Assembly: GCA_963850525.1 (NCBI GenBank)
Contig: CAWKLQ010000012.1
Coordinates: forward strand, 1-64,000
Direction: 5' to 3'
Length of the DNA stretch: 64,000 bases
From: JAEMQF01 sp963850525
GTDB taxonomy: Bacteria > Pseudomonadota > Gammaproteobacteria > Burkholderiales > Burkholderiaceae_C
Part shown: piece by piece, positions 9,513-18,280 of the stretch
Layout: each line of letters begins with the position of its first letter
How positions within the stretch are numbered: position 1 is the first letter of the stretch
Program-made: the position numbers and the translations under genes
The notes under the pieces: generated by a model
The model's database searches: none
The model's input: the letters and a program-made list of their open reading frames with translations, nothing else
What the model was told of the DNA's origin: nothing

Positions 9513-11336
9513 TCAGAGGAGCACAGACTCAGGCAACGAGTCCAGCCGGTGTTGCATGGTGGGCGGCAGGCCTTCGGTTGTGAAGCTCGTTCGCACGCAC
9601 ACCACGACGTCGGCATCAACCACGCGGGACAGCGCGAGTTCGATTTGCTCTGCGCATTGGTCTTCGGTGAACGACATTGCCGTCATCGCGTCCGGGGCCA
9701 GACGCACGATCAGCACCTGGCCTGCGTAGGCGCGCTTGTTGTCCCACACAATCGACGTGCTCACGCACCAAGCGTTGCGCACGGCAGGATGCTGGTGCAG
9801 CGCTGCCACCCATGCGGCGCGTTGGGTCGAGTCCAGTCGCGGCTGTTCGGCTTCGCCGCTCTCGACTCTACCAATCAACGCTTCGGCCGCTTGCAGGCGG
9901 CGTCCGTCAGCCTGGGAGAGCAGGTGGATATTTTCCTTTCGGGCCTGGGTGCCGAGACCCAACTGTTCAGCCTCTGTGGCCATGAGGGCGCGGGCCGGGG
10001 ACACCCATCCCGCCGAATGCGCGATGCACTGACGAAGCAGGTCGATGGCCGCCTCGCCGCGACCTTCGGTTAACCGGGCCGCTGCCAATCGGTACCAAAC
10101 TGAGGGCGCTGTGGTCCCTGCGTCGAGCAACGCGGTTGCAATCGCCCCGGTCTCGTGTGTGTTGCCGAGCGCCCATTCGAGACGAAGCCGTTCGATGTCG
10201 ACGGTACCCGTCGCGCGCAGCGTCTGCACGCGCGCATCGAGCGCTTGAAGCACGGCGTGCCCCATGTTCCACAGCGGCGTTTGTTGCGCCGCCCAGGCCG
10301 CATTGCTCCTCGCTAGCAGCGCCTCCCATCGCGGGTCAAGCCAGGTTTGGCCGGCGCAAATTGGCTCGGGACGACAGGTTTGCTCGAGTGTGTCGGTCGC
10401 CAACCCCAGCGCGTTCCATCGCGCCACGAGAGTGGGATGGGTGTCCGCCGTCGCCGTGGTGTTCAGCATCTGCCGCAGTTCCTCGAACGTAGGCGCAGAG
10501 GGTGCAATCGCCGCTGCACTCGCTTGCAGCCAATCGGCAGGAGGTTTCGGTCGTTCGAGTTGCATCGCCACATGGCCGCGGCGTGCCCAGCGCCGGTGTC
10601 GAATGCTGGCGAGCGCGACTTGCGCGAGCGCCGCGCCCATCGACTGCGGCCCTACGGTTTGAGCGGCGAGTCTGTCGGCCTCGAATTCACAACGGCGTGC
10701 GTGGGCAAAGCTATGTGCGCTGAACCATGGAACGAACCATTGAGCGAATTCTGCGGATGCGCGCTCCCACGCTGAGCTGTTCTTGTCGATTGCGTCGTCG
10801 AGGTGGCTGGCCCACGCCTGGCGGGTGCGGTAGAGCCAGTGTCCGAGGCGTCCGTGCCGACGAGAGAAGTGCCCCAGTTCGTGCGCCACCACGGCTTCGA
10901 GGGCTTGGGGGCCCAGTGTGGCCAGCAGCGGCATGCCCAGCACGAGCACGCGGCGCGTGGGCCTCAGCGACATGCCGCGGTGCAATTCCATGGCCCCGGC
11001 GTTCAGCTCATCGTTCAGGGCAATGGCATGAATGCGGGGCGCGTTGAGCCGACGGCACAGTGAGTCGAGCCAGTCATACAGCGCTGGCGCGTCGTCGCGG
11101 GAAATCGTTGACAGCATGGCGCCGGAGCCTGGCTGAATGACCCAGCCGAGGATCAGAAACCCGAGCACTGAAACGCCAGCGAGAAAACCGTTGTTGTAGA
11201 ACAAGACAGGCAGCGCAAGACCTAGCGCCAACGGAAACAGCAATGCAAACTGGTAAAGGGCACCAGCGCCGATTGCTGCGCCTGCCAGCGCGGCCGTCCC
11301 AAGCGACTGTGATGGTTCGTCCGCGTCGTGATCCAT
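9513..11336 (-). CDS. Membrane-bound M48 family peptidase (HtpX/Ste24-like catalytic domain)
   Basis: 607 residues from the ATG at 11336. Two or three membrane helices lie in the first 70 residues (ALYQFALLFPLALGLALPVLF, GVSVLGFLILGWVI). The cytoplasmic or periplasmic protease domain carries HELGH at 152-156, and the third ligand lies in the CEFEADRLAAQ segment. The C-terminal half is alpha-helical with repeat-like pairs (APSVWYRLAAARLTEGRGEAA, LLRQCIAHSAGW), resembling a TPR-type region. This domain order differs from the neighbouring lipoprotein peptidase, so the two are separate M48 lineages. Substrate unknown. Confidence 0.8.
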   Translation of the reverse strand: MDHDADEPSQSLGTAALAGAAIGAGALYQFALLFPLALGLALPVLFYNNGFLAGVSVLGFLILGWVIQPGSGAMLSTISRDDAPALYDWLDSLCRRLNAPRIHAIALNDELNAGAMELHRGMSLRPTRRVLVLGMPLLATLGPQALEAVVAHELGHFSRRHGRLGHWLYRTRQAWASHLDDAIDKNSSAWERASAEFAQWFVPWFSAHSFAHARRCEFEADRLAAQTVGPQSMGAALAQVALASIRHRRWARRGHVAMQLERPKPPADWLQASAAAIAPSAPTFEELRQMLNTTATADTHPTLVARWNALGLATDTLEQTCRPEPICAGQTWLDPRWEALLARSNAAWAAQQTPLWNMGHAVLQALDARVQTLRATGTVDIERLRLEWALGNTHETGAIATALLDAGTTAPSVWYRLAAARLTEGRGEAAIDLLRQCIAHSAGWVSPARALMATEAEQLGLGTQARKENIHLLSQADGRRLQAAEALIGRVESGEAEQPRLDSTQRAAWVAALHQHPAVRNAWCVSTSIVWDNKRAYAGQVLIVRLAPDAMTAMSFTEDQCAEQIELALSRVVDADVVVCVRTSFTTEGLPPTMQHRLDSLPESVLL

Positions 11337-11481
11337 CGAACGGGTGCTCGTTGCGCTCAACCGAGCCAAGAGTATCGCGCCTTGAGCGCCTTGCATTCGA
11401 ATCGGTGGGACGGCGGGATGATCGCGGCGCTGCCGTGCCGAGTTCCAAACCTCCCATCGCTCACTCGTTGAGGACCTGCCG

Positions 11482-12198
11482 CTACTCGTGCACGTCCCGG
11501 TAGGCGAGCATCGACACGAGTTGCTGCTCCTTGGCGTCGTCGAAGCCGCAGGTGTGAATCCACTCCGCAGGGTTTTCGTAAGTGCCGAAGAGCATGTCCC
11601 ACCAGGTGATGTCGCCATAGTTGTTCTTGTGGCGGCCGTGCTGATGGTGGATGCGATGCATCTCGGGGCGCTGGAAGACGAAGCCGACCCAGCGCGGCGT
11701 CTTGACATTGGTGTGATAGAAGAATTCGCCCAGGGCGGTGCACAGCGTGTAGACGGCTCCGGCCTCGGGAGACAGGCCGAGCAAGGCATAGACCAACGCG
11801 CTGCCGATGATCGAGTTGACGACCATTTCACCCGGATGCTTGTAGAACGAGGTGATGACCTCGAGACGCTGCGGGCTGTGGTGGATCTGATGAAACCCGC
11901 GCCACAGAAGCGCGTGCTCGTGACGCCACCGATGCCACCAGTAGAAGACGAAAGTGGCAATGAAGTAGGCGATCAACCCACCGGCGACGGGCGAGACGTG
12001 CTGCGACAAGTGAAACGCCGACCAAGATGACAGCCACTTCTCCCAGGTGACTCCGGCAAGCAGCACGACGCCCAACTGCACCGCATTGATCGCAAGCACA
12101 CGCAGCGGCCAGGTGCGAACCCGGGGCAGCGGCCAACCGGGGAGTGCGCGTTCCAATGCGAAGCAGAACACGAACGCAGCGAAGATGACGTAGAGCAT
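11482..12198 (-). CDS. Sterol desaturase/fatty acid hydroxylase family protein
   Basis: 238 residues, intact. Four hydrophobic segments surround three histidine clusters: HRWRH at residues 89-93, HQIHH at 103-107, and a final HRIHHQHG followed by NNYGDITWWDMLFGTYENP. This is the di-iron site pattern of membrane hydroxylases and desaturases acting on lipids. The start at 12198 is preceded by GGAG at a fitting distance. It is shorter than the broken paralogue at 5058-6184 and belongs to a different branch. Substrate not inferable. Confidence 0.85.
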   Translation of the reverse strand: MLYVIFAAFVFCFALERALPGWPLPRVRTWPLRVLAINAVQLGVVLLAGVTWEKWLSSWSAFHLSQHVSPVAGGLIAYFIATFVFYWWHRWRHEHALLWRGFHQIHHSPQRLEVITSFYKHPGEMVVNSIIGSALVYALLGLSPEAGAVYTLCTALGEFFYHTNVKTPRWVGFVFQRPEMHRIHHQHGRHKNNYGDITWWDMLFGTYENPAEWIHTCGFDDAKEQQLVSMLAYRDVHE

Positions 12199-12218
12199 GT
12201 TCCGTGGCTCCCCGTGGG

Positions 12219-12938
12219 TCAGTGGGCCGGGTCCGGGTGCGCCACGCCGTCGAACACGAGGTGCAGGTGGGAGCTTTCCAACAGGCTCGCCGGGGTCACG
12301 GTTTCACGCTCCCACGGAATCCGGCCGAAGTACCAGAACTTCCAGAAACTCAAGCGGGTTTGCGGCCTTCGCGCCAGCAGGTCAGCGAAAGTTTCGACTT
12401 GTCCGAGGATCACGCCTGTGGCCTCGCCGACAACTTCGCGGACGTAGCGAGAACAGAATTGGCGGCTCGAGTGCAAGTTGAATCCCGTGTCGTAGAAGAT
12501 TCCGGCGCGCCGATCCGCTGAGCTGCGCAGCTGCTGTTGTTGCTCGAGGGTGAGGTCGCTGTGCAGCCGCGCGATGGCAACGCGTCCACCTTCCGACCTC
12601 GCAATGAAATTCGACCAGGGCGTCGCGCCGGAAAACGGAAACTTGCTCTCGCCGATCAGCGGTTCGTCGCCACCGACGTCAACGACGATGCCGACGTGAT
12701 TGGTCCACGATCCGGTGGCTGCCGACACTTCAAGAAACGGCCGCGCCGCGACACGGATGAAAACGACGTCGCCCACACGAACCTGCTGGGCCAGGTACCG
12801 CGTCGCCGCCGTCGCCTGCGCTCGATGTTCTGCTTCGGCCGGGTTGGGCTCGCCCATGGACAGCGAAGAAGCAGTCAGCACCGCGATGGACAACGCGATA
12901 CGAAGGCAGGCGTGGGATCTGCGGATCAAGCTCACCAT
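12219..12938 (-). CDS. YiiX/YebB-like NlpC/P60 cysteine hydrolase, exported
   Basis: 239 residues beginning MVSLIRRS at 12938, with a signal peptide (LRIALSIAVLTASSLSMGE). The hydrolase domain has GDVVFIRVA near residue 55, a TNHVGIVVDVG segment with the candidate catalytic His, and RQFCSRYVREV with the candidate Cys. The His-before-Cys order fits the permuted NlpC/P60 group that includes E. coli YiiX and YebB. These are thought to act on lipids or amide bonds, but the substrate is not established. It follows 20 bases after the desaturase-family start on the same strand, so the pair is probably an operon. Confidence 0.7.
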   Translation of the reverse strand: MVSLIRRSHACLRIALSIAVLTASSLSMGEPNPAEAEHRAQATAATRYLAQQVRVGDVVFIRVAARPFLEVSAATGSWTNHVGIVVDVGGDEPLIGESKFPFSGATPWSNFIARSEGGRVAIARLHSDLTLEQQQQLRSSADRRAGIFYDTGFNLHSSRQFCSRYVREVVGEATGVILGQVETFADLLARRPQTRLSFWKFWYFGRIPWERETVTPASLLESSHLHLVFDGVAHPDPAH

Positions 12939-13189
12939 GATTGACCTCGAAATCAATGTGAAGGGCTCCAAGGATGGCGGCTGGGCGCCGAACACGCCAT
13001 CGAATCCTCGCCGGTCTCCCCAAGTGTTCTGCGGGGTATCGCGTCCCGGTACTTGAGCATGCGACGCGATGTTCGTCGCGGCACGGGCCGGCGTGGCCGG
13101 TGCGCAGTGGGGTGTTGCAAGCCGGCGCCCCGGGGTTCGAAAGTGCACGCGACAATACCCAGACTCCCAACTGCCAGTGAAGGCCCCCC

Positions 13190-13870
13190 ATGCTGAAGTT
13201 CTACTACTCGCTCGCGCCCAATCCGATGAAGGTCGCGCTGTTCCTCGAAGAAGCCGGCCTGCCTTACGAGGCGATTGCGGTGGACACGCGCAAGGGCGAG
13301 CAGCACGCGCCCGGATTCACCGCGCTGAACCCGAACGCCAAGGTGCCGGTGATCGTCGACGGCGCGGTCACGGTGTTCGACAGCAATGCGATCCTCCTGT
13401 ACCTGGCGGACAAGACCGGCCAGTTCCTGCCCGCAGCCGCAGACCGCGGTCCCATGCTCTCGTGGCTCATGTTCGTCGCCTCGGGAATCGGCCCCTTTAC
13501 CGGCCAGTGCGTGCACTTCAAGCACTACGCGCCTGAGCAGATCGCCTATGCCGTGAACCGCTACGACTTCGAAGCCTGGCGCCACTGGAAGATCCTCAAC
13601 GCGCACCTGGCGAATCGGGCGTGGATGCTCGGCGAGCGCTACACGCTGCTCGACATGGCGGTGTGGGGCTGGGCCCGCGCCGTCGCCTTTGCCCTGGGCG
13701 CCGACGCGTGGGAGCAGCTGCCGCACGTGAAGCGGCTGTTCGACGCCGTGAACGCGCGCCCGGCAGCGCAACGCGCCGCCGCGTTGAAAGACCGCCACGC
13801 CTTCAAGACCGAAATGGACGACGAGGCGCGGCGCGCGATGTTCCCGCAGAACGAACGGCTGAAAGCCTGA
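13190..13870 (+). CDS. Glutathione S-transferase family protein
   Basis: 226 residues, intact, full length. The thioredoxin fold begins MLKFYYSLAPNPMKVALFLEE, followed by the NAKVPVIVD cis-proline site and the FDSNAILLYLADKTG segment contacting glutathione. The C-terminal helical domain includes LGERYTLLDMAVWGWARAV. The pattern resembles the YfcG/Ure2-like group, though assignment within the family is uncertain. It lies 10 bases before the AhpD-like gene and probably shares its transcript, consistent with a redox or detoxification pair. Confidence 0.85.
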   Translation: MLKFYYSLAPNPMKVALFLEEAGLPYEAIAVDTRKGEQHAPGFTALNPNAKVPVIVDGAVTVFDSNAILLYLADKTGQFLPAAADRGPMLSWLMFVASGIGPFTGQCVHFKHYAPEQIAYAVNRYDFEAWRHWKILNAHLANRAWMLGERYTLLDMAVWGWARAVAFALGADAWEQLPHVKRLFDAVNARPAAQRAAALKDRHAFKTEMDDEARRAMFPQNERLKA

Positions 13871-13879
13871 ACCGCGAAC

Positions 13880-14470
13880 ATGCCGCACCTCGATCCGCTG
13901 CCGTGGGAAGCGAACCCGCAGTTCGTCGATCGCTTCCAGCACTACCAGGCCACGCGCGGCTTCGTGCCCAACAGCATCCTGACGATGCAGCGGCGCCCCG
14001 GCATCGCGCAGGCGTTCATGGACCTGAACCGGGCCGTGCTCTACGAGGGCACGGTGCCCGAGGAGTTGAAGATGCTCGTCAGCCTGGTGACGAGCCAGGC
14101 GAGCGGCTGCCGCTACTGCCAGGCGCACATGACGAATCTGGCGAGCATCTACCAGGCGTCGGACGAAAAAATCCGCGCGGTCTGGAGCTTCGAGACGAGT
14201 GCGCTCTTTTCCCCCGCCGAGCGCGCTGCGCTGCGCCTGGGTTACCACGCGGCGCTCGTGCCCAACGCGGCAACGAGCGAAGACTTCGACGCGCTGAAGA
14301 AGCATTTCGACGAAGCCCAGATCGTCGAGATCGTCGCGACGATTGCGCTGTTCGGCTACCTCAACCGCTGGAACGACACGATGGCGACGACGCTCGAGCC
14401 GCGCGCCGCGGAGGTCGCAGGCCGGGCGATCGGCGCGGTGGGCTGGCAGGCGGGCAAACATGGGGCGTGA
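13880..14470 (+). CDS. AhpD/carboxymuconolactone decarboxylase-like protein
   Basis: 196 residues. The AhpD-type active site CRYCQAHM is present, with Cys77, Cys80 and His83 in the CxxCxxH arrangement used for peroxidase or thiol relay activity. An upstream Glu cluster (LYEGTVPEELKML) fits the proton-relay region. Length matches the two-domain-like peroxidase-related branch. Cotranscription with the GST immediately upstream suggests hydroperoxide or electrophile handling. The physiological partner is not evident. Confidence 0.82.
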   Translation: MPHLDPLPWEANPQFVDRFQHYQATRGFVPNSILTMQRRPGIAQAFMDLNRAVLYEGTVPEELKMLVSLVTSQASGCRYCQAHMTNLASIYQASDEKIRAVWSFETSALFSPAERAALRLGYHAALVPNAATSEDFDALKKHFDEAQIVEIVATIALFGYLNRWNDTMATTLEPRAAEVAGRAIGAVGWQAGKHGA

Positions 14471-14512
14471 GGGTGGGGCTGGGTGATGGTGATGAGACAC
14501 GTGGAGGGCAAT

Positions 14513-14942
14513 ATGCACAAGCGTCACTTTCTCGTGGCGAGTGCGCTCGCTGCCGGCATTTCGCCCTTGCAGGCCGCGACACCGGCTCAGCCCGGTGCGC
14601 GTACCGGCCCGGGGCTGCTGACCGTGACCGGGGCGATTGCCCGCAGCAATCGCGGCCCGCTGGACACTGCGCTGGACCAGTTGATGGTCAAACACGGGGC
14701 CGCGTTTCACAAGGCGTGGGAGTTCGACTCCGCAATGCTCGGTGAGTCTGGCTGACGCGCGTGCCTATCGCATGATCGTGGCCACCACCTTGGACGGCAG
14801 ACCCCTGAGCGTGGGCGGGCTCGGCCCGCTTTGGGCCGTCTACGACGCCGACCGCCTGCCGGCGTTCAAGGACAAGCCGCTCAAGGAGCGCTTTGCGTTG
14901 TGCCCGTGGGGCTTGTATTGCATCGACGTGAAGGTGCTGTGA
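14513..14942 (+). pseudogene. Exported molybdopterin-binding-domain (oxidoreductase) protein with internal deletion
   Basis: The N-terminal part starts at 14513 with a signal peptide (KRHFLVASALAAGISPLQA) and continues GLLTVTGAIARSNRGPLD, as in small periplasmic proteins related to the sulfite oxidase molybdopterin domain. It reaches FDSAML near 14740 and then frames out at 14755. The C-terminal part is open from about 14742 (SLADARAYRMIVATTLDGRP, GPLWAVYDADR, FALCPWGLYCIDVKVL). Family members carry about 50 more residues between these blocks, so a deletion of about 150 bases plus a frame change is inferred. Non-functional as written. Confidence 0.6.
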
Positions 14943-14962
14943 GGTGCGGGTTGGCAATGCGC

Positions 14963-15781
14963 TCACGGAATCGCTCTCGGGAACTCCAGCCCGAGCATCC
15001 AGCGCGACATCGCCGCCACCGTGGGCGCCTCCACGCCGAGGTAGCCGTGCGCGCTGAACGCTTCGCAGGGCTCGGAGCGTGCGGGCTCGCCGCCGCTGAC
15101 GCTGACCAGCGGGTAGCTTGACGCGAGCCGCTTCGCTTCCCAGTAGGGCGTGACGGGACAGCCGTCGTCGACGTGGTGCACCAGCAGCACGGCGACGCGG
15201 ATCGACGCGTAATCGAATCCCAGCAGGCCCGCGCCGCCGCGGCTCGACTTGAACACCGACGACGTGAGCGCCACACCCGCGACCTGCGCGCCGAGCGCGG
15301 CACCCGCGTGCGCCGCCGACACCGTGCCGCGGCTCGTGCCGACGAGGAATACGCGCACACCGGCGTGGCGCTTCTTCAAGTCGGCAACGATGGAGGCCAC
15401 GTCGCGCGCGTGCCTCGCGCTCGAACGAAATCCGTCGGTCATGGCTGCCACGTCGGACGGCACGTCGATGACCGCCGTCGCGATGCCTTGTTCCACAAAC
15501 AGCGTGCGCGAGCGCACCAGAAAATTCCCGCCTGGCTTGGGAATGCCGCGCTGCTGCAAGCCCACCGCGCCGCCGCCTCCGGCGAACAGGATCGCGGCAA
15601 CTTTGACCTCGCGCGCGTCGTCCCGGCTGAGCAGGTAAGGCAGCACGGCGCCGCTTTCGCTCGGCAATTGAACGACTTCCTCGACGGTTGCAGCCTCGGC
15701 GACTGCGCTGCACAGGGCGAGCGCCGCAAGCCGCACGCCAGCGTGGGCAGCGCGACGAAGCTTGGGAGAGATTGATTTCAT
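14963..15781 (-). CDS. Exported alpha/beta hydrolase
   Basis: 272 residues from the ATG at 15781, with a signal peptide (VRLAALALCSAVAEA). The hydrolase fold shows an oxyanion-like stretch ILFAGGGGAVGL, the nucleophile elbow GTSRG, and a late VHHVDDGCP segment that may supply the acid. The candidate catalytic His is in AFSAHGYLG. Substrate unknown. It faces the preceding plus-strand gene tail to tail with 20 bases between the stops. The ATG at 15808 is a less likely start because the leader would be longer and less basic. Confidence 0.7.
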   Translation of the reverse strand: MKSISPKLRRAAHAGVRLAALALCSAVAEAATVEEVVQLPSESGAVLPYLLSRDDAREVKVAAILFAGGGGAVGLQQRGIPKPGGNFLVRSRTLFVEQGIATAVIDVPSDVAAMTDGFRSSARHARDVASIVADLKKRHAGVRVFLVGTSRGTVSAAHAGAALGAQVAGVALTSSVFKSSRGGAGLLGFDYASIRVAVLLVHHVDDGCPVTPYWEAKRLASSYPLVSVSGGEPARSEPCEAFSAHGYLGVEAPTVAAMSRWMLGLEFPRAIP

Positions 15782-15817
15782 GGGTTGCGCACGCGTGCCG
15801 AGGCGCACGCACCCACT

Positions 15818-16828
15818 TTAGCGCGCCTGGCGCAGCACCATCTCCACCGCCAGCAGCAGCGCTGCGCGCGTTGCACCGAGGTTCGCCACGCCTTGCCCGG
15901 CGATCTCGTACGCCGTGCCGTGCGCCGGCGTGCAAATCGGAAACGGAAAGCCGCCGAGCAGCGTGACGCCGCGCTCGAAGCCCATCAGCTTCATCGCGAT
16001 CTGGCCCTGGTCGTGGTACATCGTCAGCACGGCGTCGAACGCGCCGCTGCGTGCGCGAACGAACACCGTGTCGGCAGGGTAGGGGCCTTCGGCCGGAATG
16101 CCGCGCTGGCGCGCTTTCTCCACCGCGGGGGCGATCACGTCGATTTCCTCGCGGCCGAAGTTGCCACCGTCGCCGGCGTGCGGGTTCAAGGCCGCCACGG
16201 CGATGCGCGGTGGGTTGAAGCCTGCGGCGCGCAGCGAATTGGCCGTCAACTCCAAGGCGTTGACGACACCGTCGATGGTCAGCAACGACGCGACTTGCGA
16301 CAGCGGCACGTGCGACGTGACGCGCGCGTTCCACAGCTTGTCCAAAATGTTGAACTCGGTCGCCGCGGTGTGCACGCCCAGCGTGTCGGCGGTGAAGCGG
16401 ATCTCGTCGTCGTAGCTCGGCAGCGCCAGGCGCATCGCCTGCTTGTTGAAGGGCGTGAAGCACACCGCCTGCGCCTGGCCTGCGGCGACGCGCTTCAGCG
16501 CATGGCCGTAGTTGGCGAGTGCAAATGCCCCGCCGGCCTTGGCGGCGACTGCGCGCTGAATCGTCGTCGGGTCGAGGTGCTTCAAATCGATGAAGACGGG
16601 GCGCTGCCACGACGTGGGGATCGCATCGTCCGCGCCGATGGTGTCGACGTCAACGGTGACCTGGGCCACCGCCGCACCGGCATCGAAAACGCGCCGATCG
16701 CCGATCACGACGATTCGCGCCGCGGCGCGCGCTTCGTCCAGCGCGACGATTTTCGCGGTCAGCTCCGGGCTGATGCCCGCGGGGTCACCCATGGCCAGGG
16801 CGATGAAGGGGCGGGGGTCGGCGTTCAG
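15818..16828 (-). CDS. PdxA-family 4-hydroxythreonine-4-phosphate dehydrogenase-like protein
   Basis: NAD-dependent dehydrogenase/decarboxylase family. Visible signatures: RPFIALAMGDPAGISPEL at the N-terminus, a CFTPFNKQAMRLA segment, TSHVPLSQV, ALNPHAGDGGNFGREE with metal-binding residues, GPYPADTVF, AVLTMYHDQGQIAMKL, and TPAHGTAYEIAG. The first ATG (16792) would cut the first beta strand. A CTG at 16826-16828 lies 6 bases after GAGGAG and restores the family N-terminus, so it was chosen as start. The context is catabolic (enoyl-CoA hydratase, ThDP enzyme, TRAP permease), so it may be a PdxA2-type catabolic enzyme and not the vitamin B6 enzyme. Confidence 0.85.
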   Translation of the reverse strand: MNADPRPFIALAMGDPAGISPELTAKIVALDEARAAARIVVIGDRRVFDAGAAVAQVTVDVDTIGADDAIPTSWQRPVFIDLKHLDPTTIQRAVAAKAGGAFALANYGHALKRVAAGQAQAVCFTPFNKQAMRLALPSYDDEIRFTADTLGVHTAATEFNILDKLWNARVTSHVPLSQVASLLTIDGVVNALELTANSLRAAGFNPPRIAVAALNPHAGDGGNFGREEIDVIAPAVEKARQRGIPAEGPYPADTVFVRARSGAFDAVLTMYHDQGQIAMKLMGFERGVTLLGGFPFPICTPAHGTAYEIAGQGVANLGATRAALLLAVEMVLRQAR

Positions 16829-16877
16829 TTCAGTCTCCTCGAAAAATGCGTCAGGACGAGTATGCGGATGCGGCGCC

Positions 16878-18161
16878 TCACGGCCCCACCGCGAGCCGCG
16901 GAATCCAGGTCGTGAGCACGGGCACGTAAGTGATGAGCAGCAGCGTCGCGATCAGCGGCACGTAGTAGGGCAGCATCTCGCGCAACACGTCTTTCATCGT
17001 GACTTTGGCGATGTCGGCGACGAGAAACAGCGCCAAACCCATCGGCGGCGTGAGCAGCCCGACCATCAGGTTGAAGACGACGACCATGCCCAGGTGCACC
17101 GGGTCCACGCCGGCGGCGACCAAGGGCTTGGCGATGATCGGCGCGATCACCAAAATCGCGGTCGTGCTGTCGAGAAACATGCCCACCACGAGCAAGAGCA
17201 GATTCACGATCAGCAGCAGCGTGTACGGGTTGTTCGAGATCGACAGCATCAGCGCCGTGAGTTGCTGCGGCACTTGTTCCACCGAAAGAATCCAGCCGAA
17301 CAGCGCCGCCACCGCGACGATCAGCAGGATTCCCGCCGACGCGCGAATCGTCTCGAACGCGGCGCTGACGATTCCCGCCCACGTCAGTTCGCGGTAGAAC
17401 AGGCTGCTGATGAGGATGGCGTAAAGCACCGTCACTGAGGCGATTTCGGTGGGCGTGAAGAAGCCCGCGAGCATGCCGGCGATCAGAATCACCGGCGCCA
17501 TGATTGCCGGGAACGCGGGTTTGAAATCGCGCCACAGCTCCGCGTGCGTCGGCCCGCGCGGCGCGCGCGGGTAGTTGCGCCGCTGCGCGAGCCAACCCGT
17601 CATGAGCATCAGCATCGCCACGCACAGCAGCGCCGGCACGATGCCGCCGAGCAACAACTGGATGACCGACACGCCGGTGACGGTGCCGTAAATGATGAGC
17701 GGGATGGAGGGCGGAAAGATCGGCCCGACGATCGCCGAGGCGCTCGTTACCGCCGCGGCGAACGCGGGCTTGAAACCCTTGTCGCGCATCGCGTCGATCT
17801 CGATGCGGCCGAGGCCTCCGATGTCGGCGAGTGCCGAGCCCGACATGCCGGCGAAGATCAGGCTGCCGAAGATGTTCACCTGCGCCAGGCCACCGGGCAG
17901 GCGGCCGGTCGCCGTGTCGGCGAACTTGTAGATGTAGCGCGAGATGCCGGCGCTGTTCATCAGGCTGCCGACGAACAGGAACACCGGCACGGCGACGAGC
18001 GGGAACGAATCGAGCGCGTAGAGCGTGCGCTGCGCGACCAGGTCGATGGGCAGGCCGTGCAAGAAAAGGTAGGCGATGCACGGCATGCCGATCGCGAGCA
18101 CGACCGGGAAGCCCAGCATGAAGAGGGCCAGAAAGGCCAGGACAACGAGGAGACCTTCCAC
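16878..18161 (-). CDS. dctM: TRAP transporter large permease (DctM)
   Basis: 427 residues, full length, GTG start at 18161 with AAGGA 6 bases upstream. It is strongly hydrophobic, with about 12 membrane helices. Family blocks include AVPVFLFVGSLMNSAGIS, GSLIFAGMSGSALADIGG, GPIFPPSIPLIIYG and LTPPMGLALFLVADIA. It is the sodium-coupled channel half of a tripartite importer for organic acids. No dctP or dctQ is adjacent. The only free-standing dctPQ pair in the window is at 37.8-39.3 kb. It sits between the ThDP enzyme and the pdxA-like gene on the same strand. Confidence 0.92.
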   Translation of the reverse strand: MEGLLVVLAFLALFMLGFPVVLAIGMPCIAYLFLHGLPIDLVAQRTLYALDSFPLVAVPVFLFVGSLMNSAGISRYIYKFADTATGRLPGGLAQVNIFGSLIFAGMSGSALADIGGLGRIEIDAMRDKGFKPAFAAAVTSASAIVGPIFPPSIPLIIYGTVTGVSVIQLLLGGIVPALLCVAMLMLMTGWLAQRRNYPRAPRGPTHAELWRDFKPAFPAIMAPVILIAGMLAGFFTPTEIASVTVLYAILISSLFYRELTWAGIVSAAFETIRASAGILLIVAVAALFGWILSVEQVPQQLTALMLSISNNPYTLLLIVNLLLLVVGMFLDSTTAILVIAPIIAKPLVAAGVDPVHLGMVVVFNLMVGLLTPPMGLALFLVADIAKVTMKDVLREMLPYYVPLIATLLLITYVPVLTTWIPRLAVGP

Positions 18162-18280
18162 AACAGATCCTTCAGGTCACAACTTCGGGTTCGGCGCAAG
18201 AGTCGTTTCGGCGCAGCCTCTGCGACCGAGGGCGCGGGCGATTGTGTCGCATGAAGGAAACCCGGACCAATGACCGCCGC

